This document shows, one piece after another, positions 58,401 through 64,000 of a DNA stretch of 64,000 nucleotides (position 1 is the first letter of the stretch; the number at the start of each line of letters is the position of its first letter). The DNA is from Phytomonas francai. Lineage: Eukaryota; Euglenozoa; Kinetoplastea; Trypanosomatida; Trypanosomatidae. Made by a program: the position numbers and the translations under genes. The stretch is taken from positions 86,439-150,438 of the forward strand of contig MJCC01000025.1 of the NCBI GenBank assembly GCA_001766655.1, given 5' to 3'. Under the pieces are notes generated by a model. The model worked only from the letters and a program-made list of their open reading frames with translations. It was not told the origin of the DNA and did no database searches.

Positions 58401-58525
58401 AGAATATGCCGCGCCCAGTCGTCTACCGGCAGTAAAGGCTCACTTTCGGTTAAAATGTCAAAATCTTCTGAGGACGCAAGATACGCAGATGGTTTGAGCT
58501 GATCCACCATTGCTTTTGATCGCAT
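52406..58525 (-). CDS. giant ubiquitin carboxyl-terminal hydrolase, USP48-like
   Basis: 2039 residues; removes ubiquitin from proteins. The catalytic Cys289 sits in GLVNLGNTCYLGS, followed by the QHDAQEFFTLLIDW box, zinc ligands CREC and CKVC, LPDVLVLHLNRFEF, and His634 in YFGHYTYDG with NFNDTKV after it. Upstream, LNPLCMVGLNG resembles the NPNC..GL block before the catalytic core in USP48/UBP26. Downstream are probable DUSP-like regions (EWYLPALYCPHGRIAPWADF), a ubiquitin-like stretch near the C-terminus (DTLGVNLTTATAV) and a final RanBP2-type zinc finger (CEVCTFVN...CEMC) missing its usual Trp. Low-complexity inserts about double its size relative to USP48. All catalytic residues are present. 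Confidence 0.9.
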   Translation of the reverse strand: MRSKAMVDQLKPSAYLASSEDFDILTESEPLLPVDDWARHILNECRQRGFRPDPYFFLRGKQNNDVNNNNSPSNAREDPQTELGNPYEIPSPDLQQATPALDPPFPPPRTAAQNALSGEPFKLPPELLFSSYRLGMVCPHHPATMKSPNEEEGAKTGEEDEKILASPLERWGFGRQEHRLCALNPLCMVGLNGMRWSEAAIEDCVNFAMGGPPGELVRSPFFLPEAEAAALSFAASKHPDRGSDQRPSARELSPTDGAPLSAAVPGVWSTIPPDSPCLWRGLVNLGNTCYLGSTLMMLYAIAPLRRGVLAVAADDDRTRGQNTPCEGGSPCLPGPPPAAVPDKEDTSHNQGCCHHRRESNNHNGYRNSNNEGKANICGGEGGGLVEGASTAASPPTSVTEGSGAQEEARGRAVLLESTLPELFAQMAFSLNPRGADPSAFVKLLSLNVSEQHDAQEFFTLLIDWMSCHCGPRLREVVNKVFNGIILYDRRCRECRNSTKRAEDFRYLSLPVKPTLVESLEDFTKEEEVEGFACKVCERTTVAGSRQYLRSLPDVLVLHLNRFEFNPRTMQWDKLSMSVEFPKALDLTPYARRWEDNKASSTSPSASSARKVPTVYLYELRGVINHLGETAYFGHYTYDGKVSKYGQQETEDDDKLKATKTDVPPSSDEGVEACWLNFNDTKVSRESRYHAAQTSSKHAYMLIYHRVHVPPARSDPRAPSPPLSPSSPSSPSSASPPLPSFPVTVSATAAVTAASSGCSSGAASPASPASPPPAADPALARARAVAGSGSRTVAADAPSTAEFPAHLLRAVSRENEGVSRQQGATGARRGAIAAAMALWGAAARGIFRPPDGSPPAGGYVLPTPWVKLFGQCFLSRWTGFWKFGGEAGEGPGAADAPPPALFSTSADVGGVRWLHEIQEHPLEWYLPALYCPHGRIAPWADFKVLSPDDFARVIDFLRACAAICREMATAGPSSAPPAQKAEARSRARGSLLPPPSSSEASSSSTVAFDEAAPEGWRCFSIFASTSFSLAEMSFLELGEATCTVCAAGMAAAVVQLEREARRDEEALKSICKFVPSSSIAMDPTTNMLNNNHENPPTSGHTLINGTTTTNPNTSNASTTNAENTDPTDDSKAPPLMTRAGEEMVIVGARTINLWQAYSKFRHVLWDGVRKGGFTAVASLFLRPGLAMSCEYYNEERHALRQFCTEVSMIMNFPFEALEGAMKTEYEGRISEEKKCEAAAATGKGAKSEEETKSEEKSNCVFGMLDLLLCVHGALRPDVEVHMVPSSTRAYWLRRMGGLFREFLFWSRDSIPAFQAKVDSPAVVEFLYLPYLPYQTTPVCEKCSAIAAASSAALHQRLELWERLPTVYAASEDITKVSPASTSESVSPSLPSSSLLDGHPNRLLLKKDIETEYREYLTQWRAEQAGRIRAQEAVMQEIQRAFMKQQQSDAEWAAMTRSKGRRRRKNAPSSPRSLPPSLSDAKTRTGESEKGEKGEKAKEQIEETKGKEGGNSPEDLREQLAAAKRVLRQVKEEKAPPYGATYGCLPSWWVMRWRKLKPIVSMYKKEEENDFPSFDFDMDFLQLRWHHFSSFFCTHGKLLMQLNWLNPMDEFWKGARGKQPAALWYGPAVLNLSSNAFTQGEEEKAFLKTLDQLGLTQNDLLPSSWLPPLLALPMAEYEEILLSYGTHELKVARGENEEEERGDRSVKRILLRERNGVRELFPPPCEMCCCTLVKDFDDITNQFSNGMLYLNFHIRKSKRLFYDATDILQAKDWDVGVGIHHTTTLAELREIICERLAKKHGWKVPAKELDILRGRRPLRVKRELLSNIQQTGETSEASEEEKGKGSAVNSRDSLAADSSRARDQLAEEASSSPPPLPPQQRTTSDPSTFARSSLEGFTLFELGIRNGDTLGVNLTTATAVRCQNAPDNDDGGREGGSSQRPCDGYLLEAGPRADSAATFAKTRLQSSVNGSPCGASDANNGNNNGSNNGSAAMPSRAGDSGNRPDTFSETSPTGISCEVCTFVNADGMIICEMCESPLPLG

Positions 58526-58874
58526 GAATTATTTCACCCACTCATAAAGTAATAAAAATAAAATCGGAAGGTAAATGAACTTTTTCCTCGGTGTGGATAG
58601 TGAAAAAAAGGATACTACTAACTTTAAACGTTAATATAAGTATATAAGACTTTAAAAATAAAAAATTGAAGAAAAAGGATTAGGTGCACTTTCATAGATA
58701 AAGTGATAGGCATACACATATATGTGCAATTCAGGAATTTATACGCGACACTAATAGATTCACTTACATTTGGCTTAGGGAATACAGTTAGCTACCCAGA
58801 TATATATATATATATATTCGCTGCGCACTGATAAAACCCTCTTAAATAACAATAGGATACCAATAGAGATGTTG
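58526..58874. other. spacer
   Basis: 0.35 kb AT-rich spacer with a short TA run at 58801-58817. No gene seen. Confidence 0.6.
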
Positions 58875-60665
58875 CTAGTACAATAAGGTCAAGAGTGGGT
58901 ATTGATCGGAAAGTGAGAATGTCACCTTGTGCGGTGAAGAGTCCGTCGACTCGCCGCTCCATTCCCCCTTGACCTCAATCTTCTCCGCGGAAGACGCCTC
59001 GCCAGGGTCGTTCGAGGTGTTCAGCTCCCCTCCCTTCATCTCCGTTGTGTCTGAACCCTCCTGCGTTTTTTGGAGGCAATTTCCTCTAGAAGAAAAATAA
59101 GGAGGAGAAGAGGGATGCTGGGCAGGATGCCACGCCGCCTCCAGAGGCCCGACCTCCACCTCTACCAGTGGCCGCAGCACCACAACACGACAGCGGCGCC
59201 CGCGCGGAAACCCGCCGAAACGGCGATTCCCCCACGTCTGCGAGCGAAGAAAACACCGCTGAAACCTCCCCGCGACCTCTGGCACACCAAGCGTCGACGA
59301 TAATGAAGAAAAAGGACCCCCACCCTGCCCTCGCCGTAAGTCCAGCTCACGCTGAAGCCCCAACCAGCGATCCGTCTCAAGACCCTCACATGATGTGGGA
59401 GTAGAAGAAGGGGAAGAGAAAGAAGAGTAAAAGGCATTTGGCAGTCTCCACGAGCCATCCTCCGCGCTCCGCGAGGCTAGCGGGATAGCCACTCCCGCCC
59501 CCGCATCCGCCGACGCCACGACCGTTGAGGAATCATTGTGGTGATCCGCCTCCTTATCGCGAGGCTTTTTCCGCGCGGCGGCAGATAACCTCGCGGAGGC
59601 CGCCACCCCCGCTGTAGGGACGAAGTAGTAGTAATTCGTCTCGCGATCTCGCCAGTGCGAATAAAAAGTGTTCGTCGTGCGTTCCTCCGTCGGTGGCGCC
59701 CCGGCAACCTCCCACGCGTCCTCGTAGCCTTTCAGCCCCTCTGACTTGCCCATGAAAACGTTTCCGACAAGAAGATCCGGCCGCGCTGTGCGTGCGATGA
59801 AGTCGAGGGCGATCTCCCGATGTGCGTCGAGCTGTCCTTCCGCACGGAGTCTGCCTCCCTTCTCCCCCCCCCCGCCGGTGGCGTGCGTTAAAGTAAACGC
59901 GCTCCCCTCAGCACTCACTGCCGCAGTCGTGAGCATGCGACCCCCCACAGCGAGGCTCTTCCCGCGGTAAGATAGATCCACATTCGTGAGAACGCAGACG
60001 GCGTCGCCGGCGGAAAGCCCCACCGTGAGCCCAACAGCCGCCGGCATCAGACGTGCCGCCCACGGCGAGGACTCCCGCACGAAGATCTGCAGCTCGCCGT
60101 TTTGGCCATTCCGTGCCACCCCCACGAGGACGTAGCGCACCGACGCGGAAACCCCGTGGCTGTATGCAACTTCCTCAACTTTCTCCGCTTTTTCCCCGTT
60201 TTCCTCAACTGTTCCCTTCATATCCTCAGCCAGGGAGGACAGGCCCTGGGGCCCCCGCCATCGCGCCAGCTTATCCACGCTTCGGATAGCGGAAAGCGCG
60301 GCGGGCTGGAGGCCCTCGCTCGGAGTAAACTCCTCACCGCCAGCGCAGAGGGCCTCCGCAAGAGCCGGAGTGGAGTCCTGCAGGGCGACAACGTCAGCAG
60401 CCGCGGCGTGGACGGCCTCGACGATCAACGGGATCCTCCGAGCAAAGTCGAGGCGGCGGCGGCATCCACCCCACGAGCGTCCGGTCCCATCAACGGCCCA
60501 GGAAAGGACGGCGAGGGAGGGCGCTAACGAGGCTGGCGGACGGCGGGGAGGGGTGGATAAAAGAACGCGTGAAGACTTCCCCCGAAAAGCACCCGCTGCT
60601 GCAAAAGCGAAGGGAATGAAAGAGGTAAAACGACGTATCAGACACCTTGACGTGCTTGGTCGCAT
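58875..60665 (-). CDS. EEP-fold protein with lost catalytic residues (pseudo-nuclease/phosphatase)
   Basis: 596 residues from the first ATG (60663-60665); the open frame upstream starts only at GTG. The N-terminus (MRPSTSRCLIRRFTSFIPFA) looks like a mitochondrial presequence. The pattern of the endonuclease/exonuclease/phosphatase family is traceable: LAVLSWAVDG, AAADVVALQDS, RPDLLVGNVFMG, TFYSHWRDRETNYYYFVP, and at the very end SLSDQYPLLTLLY. Each catalytic residue is changed: Asn to Ala (WNV to WAV), Glu to Asp (LQE to LQD), GDxN to GNVF, the Asp of RIDY to Asn, and the His of SDH to Gln. Long Ser/Gly-rich inserts separate the motifs. It is probably an inactive structural homologue. Confidence 0.75.
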   Translation of the reverse strand: MRPSTSRCLIRRFTSFIPFAFAAAGAFRGKSSRVLLSTPPRRPPASLAPSLAVLSWAVDGTGRSWGGCRRRLDFARRIPLIVEAVHAAAADVVALQDSTPALAEALCAGGEEFTPSEGLQPAALSAIRSVDKLARWRGPQGLSSLAEDMKGTVEENGEKAEKVEEVAYSHGVSASVRYVLVGVARNGQNGELQIFVRESSPWAARLMPAAVGLTVGLSAGDAVCVLTNVDLSYRGKSLAVGGRMLTTAAVSAEGSAFTLTHATGGGGEKGGRLRAEGQLDAHREIALDFIARTARPDLLVGNVFMGKSEGLKGYEDAWEVAGAPPTEERTTNTFYSHWRDRETNYYYFVPTAGVAASARLSAAARKKPRDKEADHHNDSSTVVASADAGAGVAIPLASRSAEDGSWRLPNAFYSSFSSPSSTPTSCEGLETDRWLGLQRELDLRRGQGGGPFSSLSSTLGVPEVAGRFQRCFLRSQTWGNRRFGGFPRGRRCRVVVLRPLVEVEVGPLEAAWHPAQHPSSPPYFSSRGNCLQKTQEGSDTTEMKGGELNTSNDPGEASSAEKIEVKGEWSGESTDSSPHKVTFSLSDQYPLLTLLY

Positions 60666-61265
60666 GAAATGCAAAAGGAGAAGGGAAAAAGCAACGTTGC
60701 GCCTCTGTAGTAGGGATCGCAACTGCCACACCTCACACAGTGCACAATGCCGTCGTCACAGTTTTCTTTTTTGCCGAGGGAAGCGGATTTTCCCAGTAAT
60801 AATAGCTAAAATGATTAATATAAAAAGGCACTCACCAAATTGCACAAACAGTTGAATATCAGATAAAAGCAAAAAAATGGAAAAATGTAAAGATAAAGTT
60901 ATGTTCGACACAAGTAAACCTTGGGAATACATATCTTTAAGAATAATGGAAACTAAAATAAATTCGTCCTCTTTTGCGTCATACCGGGGTAACTAAATTC
61001 ACAGGTGCAAACGCACACACCTGTATTATCAGAAAAGAAGCGTGGTTGAAGAAACTTTTGATCTCTTTAATTCAACTTCCCAAAGGAGTTAAAGGAACTC
61101 AATGCAATCACACTCAGAAGACAAAAAGGCGAAAAGAAGAACAGAAATCCATAAATAGCGATTTTGGTAGAATTCAAATGTGGCAGAAATAATTAAAAGA
61201 GAAAGTTACTCTAGCATGGTGTAATGCCTAAAATTACAGCCTCAGGAGTATCAAGGAGATGAAAG
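60666..61265. other. spacer
   Basis: 0.6 kb AT-rich spacer between the EEP-fold gene and the dispersed repeat. No gene seen. Confidence 0.6.
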
Positions 61266-61523
61266 ACCAGGAGTGCTTCGAGGTAGCAGCTGCCCCAAGC
61301 GGTGGGCCCTTTTAAGCCGTGCCAATCTCCACGCAAACAGACCGAGTGACTCGCCTAATGCAGTGGCGGGATGCATCGCACGAATTAGACCGCCATAGAA
61401 ACGGAAAGATGCGCGCTGATGGGGACACAATTAGGGAGGTCTTCCCGCATCCAGACACGCCGATCACCCCCCAGCTGCGTTGAGAACGCGCCTGTGCTAG
61501 CCCCGCCATGCGTAATGTACAGC
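61266..61523. repeat. direct repeat, copy 1 (at least 258 bp)
   Basis: Base-for-base match by eye to 63743-64000, offset 2477 bp. Both start at ACCAGGAGTGCTTCGAGG and the sequences just before that differ, so the left border is sharp. The right end of the match is unknown because copy 2 is cut by the window. The strands carry short open frames, none recognised. Either a dispersed element or the start of a tandemly repeated unit containing transaldolase. Confidence 0.9.
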
Positions 61524-61918
61524 TCAGATTGAATGCGGGCGAATTCAGCCGCTTTGCCTGCACCACGCGCTTCGGTGTCATTTCGCTATGGACGCGTCCA
61601 CCCTTTAGGCATATTCGACCCCCTCCATTTCGTGAACCATACTGAAATCCTCGCTAACTTTGTGATATACCCTTTAATGAACATGTGGTATGACGGAATG
61701 GGGGGGGAAAAGGCATGGATACGCTGCACACCATCAACACCCATGGGCAACACCAAGAGTCACAATGCAGACATGCACACGCATGCACACATATATAGAG
61801 ATGAATTATGGGTACATATGATTCTGTGGGAAAAACAGAGGAAAGGTTTCCAGAAGAAACAAACACAATCATAATTAAAACTGAGAAAAGTTAAACTGAA
61901 AACAATTAAAATTTACCG
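61524..61918. other. spacer right of repeat copy 1
   Basis: Might still belong to the repeat, since copy 2 is truncated at the window edge. Contains a G run (61700-61707) and ACACATGC-type repeats near 61774-61790. No gene seen. Confidence 0.5.
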
Positions 61919-62213
61919 CTAAAAAACAGATATGGGATATAATAGCTTCAAATATTTCGGATTTTTACTTTTACTGTTCACATTTGCTGTTATCAAGATT
62001 GTAACCCTGCCGTTCTCATGCAAGGTCCCATCTTCATGCTTTCCAATAAATGGCTCGATAACGGCATAAGATTTTGATCCCCGCGTTTCATGGGCGTGAA
62101 TCTCCACCAAACCAATAAATGTAGAGCCATTAAAATGCTGAGAAATGGATGAAAATTTATCCCTTACATAAATGAAACTATTTTTCCCCAGATACGCAAC
62201 TAATTGCTTCTGT
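61919..62213 (-). other. possible ATG-less coding fragment behind a splice acceptor
   Basis: A minus-strand frame open from an AG acceptor to a TAG at 61919-61921, about 97 codons, with balanced protein-like composition (KQLVAYLGKNSFIYVRDK; FIGLVEIHAHETRGSKSYAV; HENGRVTILITANVNS). It has no in-frame ATG, and a TGA lies immediately upstream at the acceptor. The codon third positions are AT-rich, unlike most neighbours. It could be a gene remnant, a downstream exon or chance; I do not recognise the protein. Confidence 0.35.
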
Positions 62214-62228
62214 CAAAAAAAAAAAAAG
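62211..62228 (-). promoter_or_regulatory. probable splice acceptor
   Basis: The minus strand has a run of about 12 T followed by GACAG. It sits in the downstream flank of transaldolase and just before the ATG-less open frame. Confidence 0.45.
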
Positions 62229-62268
62229 ATAACAATAGAAATGTATTACATCTATTTGCTTCTGCCCC

Positions 62269-63306
62269 TTACAGATGAGGAGCAGCGAGTCTTGCCCTAC
62301 CCTCCCTAGGCGCATTCAGCTTACAGAGCATCAAATGATACACCTTCTCAGAATCCTTAACAAAGTTACGAATCCCCTCGGCGAGTTTCTCCACGGCCAT
62401 GGGATTCTCGTTGTGTAAGTACAGGAAATCCGCCTGCGTGAGCGTCGCCAATTTCTCAATCTTCTCATGTGGACGAGAGGGGTCAAGCTTCCGCACCACC
62501 GGCTCTTTCGAAAGCTCGAGCTCCCTCAGTAAGTTCGGAGATATCGTGAGCTTATCACACCCCGCAAGCTCCAGAACTTCGTCTTTATTCCGGAAAGAGG
62601 CCCCCATCACCACGGTCTTGTAACCGTGCTGCTTATAGTAGTCGTAAATATATCGCACGGAAATCACGCCGGGGTCCTGCGCACCGACGAACTGCCCAAT
62701 CTTCTCGGGGGCGTTCTTCTTATGCCAGTCCAAGATGCGCCCTACAAAAGGAGAAATCAGTGAAACGCCCGCCTGCGCACACGCAACCGCCTGCGCAAAC
62801 GAGAAGAGCAGTGTGAGGTTGCAGTTGATGTTGAGTTTCTCGAGTTCCTCGGCGGCGCGAACTCCCTCCCAGGTGGCGGGGACCTTCACGTAGATGCGGT
62901 CGGCCGGCGTACCGGCGTCGTTGAATAAACGCATCAACAGCTTTCCCTTCTCCACCATCACCTTCGTGTCAAAGGAATACTTGGGGTCGATTTCAACACT
63001 CACTCGCCCATGTATAATCTTCAAAATCTCCAGCCCAAACATCACCGCAAGTTTAGAGACAGCCAACTCCAGTATATTAACTTTCTCAGAGCCCCCCAAG
63101 TATTCAGAGTACTTCCTGTGGTTAACCTTCGCAAAGGCGATCGCCTCCTCCATGAACGAGGCATACTTGGGAATCTGGGACGCAGCCAAAATAAGTGAGG
63201 GATTCGTTGTAGCGTCCTCGGGTTGGAGATTCTTCATTAAGTTGAAGTCTGCAGTGTCTGCTGCAATTGTGGTGAATCTCTTGAGTTGCTCCAACTGGCT
63301 CGACAT
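62269..63306 (-). CDS. TAL: transaldolase
   Basis: Transfers a dihydroxyacetone unit between sugar phosphates in the non-oxidative pentose phosphate pathway. The 345 residues match the TalB type: TTIAADTADFNLM at the start, PEDATTNPSLIL, then IYVKVPATWEGVRAAEEL with the Schiff-base Lys of VKVPATWEG, NCNLTLLFSFAQAVACAQAG, ISPFVGRILDW and VVMGASFRNKDEVLELAGCDKLTISP. All motifs are intact. The C-terminus is Pro-His-Leu, one residue from a canonical PTS1 (Ser/Ala/Cys-Lys/Arg/His-Leu), so glycosomal location is possible but uncertain. The gene lies between two direct repeat copies 2477 bp apart, which raises the question of a tandem array. Confidence 0.97.
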   Translation of the reverse strand: MSSQLEQLKRFTTIAADTADFNLMKNLQPEDATTNPSLILAASQIPKYASFMEEAIAFAKVNHRKYSEYLGGSEKVNILELAVSKLAVMFGLEILKIIHGRVSVEIDPKYSFDTKVMVEKGKLLMRLFNDAGTPADRIYVKVPATWEGVRAAEELEKLNINCNLTLLFSFAQAVACAQAGVSLISPFVGRILDWHKKNAPEKIGQFVGAQDPGVISVRYIYDYYKQHGYKTVVMGASFRNKDEVLELAGCDKLTISPNLLRELELSKEPVVRKLDPSRPHEKIEKLATLTQADFLYLHNENPMAVEKLAEGIRNFVKDSEKVYHLMLCKLNAPREGRARLAAPHL

Positions 63307-63742
63307 GATGTCTTATCGACTTCTGGTTTGGGGCCTCCACGGTTATATGCGTATGTGTGTGAAAGAGAGTGTCTTTTGTGATACAAATGCTCGACTACAC
63401 GTCGACCGGTGCTGCGCTGACGGAATGAGTAAATGTGTGTGAATACACAAGTCTAAACCTAGTGGAAAGTTAACGCTTGAATGATAAAAGTGAATCTACG
63501 TGGAGAAACACAGACGGTAAAGGAAGGAGACGACAAAGGAGTAAGATTCGCACCTCACAATATAGATCCAACGCAACTCATGCATTCAATCGCGGCAGCA
63601 ACCCACAACTGCTTAACCGGGTTCCCATTCCCCTTGCTACCTTCCTGTTGGGAAAACTCCTCCTCGAGTTTTAATCGCCAAGCGCATAGCTTGGGGACCT
63701 ACTAAAAATCTGACCAACGTGCTAGCAAGACTTCATTTCGCC
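63307..63742. other. spacer upstream of transaldolase
   Basis: 0.44 kb, including CTCTCTTTCACACACA on the transcribed strand (about 63353-63371), a candidate splice tract, and short unsupported open frames. No gene seen. Confidence 0.6.
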
Positions 63743-64000
63743 ACCAGGAGTGCTTCGAGGTAGCAGCTGCCCCAAGCGGTGGGCCCTTTTAAGCCGTGCC
63801 AATCTCCACGCAAACAGACCGAGTGACTCGCCTAATGCAGTGGCGGGATGCATCGCACGAATTAGACCGCCATAGAAACGGAAAGATGCGCGCTGATGGG
63901 GACACAATTAGGGAGGTCTTCCCGCATCCAGACACGCCGATCACCCCCCAGCTGCGTTGAGAACGCGCCTGTGCTAGCCCCGCCATGCGTAATGTACAGC
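63743..64000. repeat. direct repeat, copy 2 (cut by window edge)
   Basis: Matches 61266-61523 across its whole visible length. The bases before 63743 do not match those before 61266. Same orientation as copy 1, so the two copies bracket transaldolase. Confidence 0.9.

Noticed and set aside
61312..61581. Short minus-strand frame in the direct repeat with a GVSGCGKTS motif resembling a P-loop
   Set aside because: 65-89 codons, no surrounding nucleotide-binding fold, and identical in both copies only because the DNA is identical.

Overview
The window is nuclear DNA from a kinetoplastid protist, most likely a trypanosomatid. Three things point there. Every supported gene lies on the minus strand with no introns, as in a directional (polycistronic) gene cluster read right to left for at least 63 kb. 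Several genes are preceded by a pyrimidine tract and an AG, the form of a trans-splice acceptor. The five-gene pyrimidine cluster has the gene order described for Trypanosoma cruzi, including the inverted OMPDC-OPRT fusion and a soluble class 1A DHODH. I cannot name the genus.

Layout, left to right (the reverse of transcription): a partial gene of unknown function at the left edge (<1-402); a small membrane protein (905-1603); ribosomal protein eL21 (2146-2625); a degenerate DEAD-box protein with a large RS/His-rich insert (3342-6431); a probable mitochondrial protein (7337-8323); the pyrimidine cluster DHODH, ATC, OMPDC-OPRT, DHO and CPSII (8951-22618); a P-loop nucleoside-kinase-like gene (23844-25334); an unknown protein (25854-27806); SPO11 (28236-29567); a PPIL4-type cyclophilin-RRM protein (29823-31418); two RBX1-like RING proteins (31871-33284); a coiled-coil protein (33991-35691); a mitochondrial protein broken by an assembly gap (36862-38240); an APE1-type nuclease (39705-40877); eIF2A (41422-43140); a LysM-like protein (44039-46000); two unknown proteins (46661-47800 and 48469-50307); a leucine-rich-repeat protein (50723-51769); a giant ubiquitin hydrolase of USP48 type (52406-58525); a catalytically dead EEP-fold protein (58875-60665); and transaldolase (62269-63306), which sits between two copies of a repeat of at least 258 bp.

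The pyrimidine genes encode all six steps from glutamine, bicarbonate and ATP to UMP. CPSII makes carbamoyl phosphate, ATC and DHO make dihydroorotate, DHODH oxidises it with fumarate in the cytosol, and OMPDC-OPRT finishes the pathway, probably in the glycosome. The most striking feature is that CPSII carries an extra C-terminal domain of about 380 residues that aligns with argininosuccinate synthase but has lost its nucleotide-binding and substrate motifs. Loss of catalytic motifs recurs: the DEAD-box protein, the EEP protein and, more weakly, the cyclophilin domain are also degenerate.

Spacers between genes are mostly 0.4-1.6 kb, AT-rich, with homopurine/homopyrimidine and dinucleotide runs. 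No tRNA, rRNA, CRISPR array or insertion sequence was seen. Many open frames here begin at TTG or GTG; since this is a eukaryote I moved those genes to the first in-frame ATG, and say so where it changes the start.
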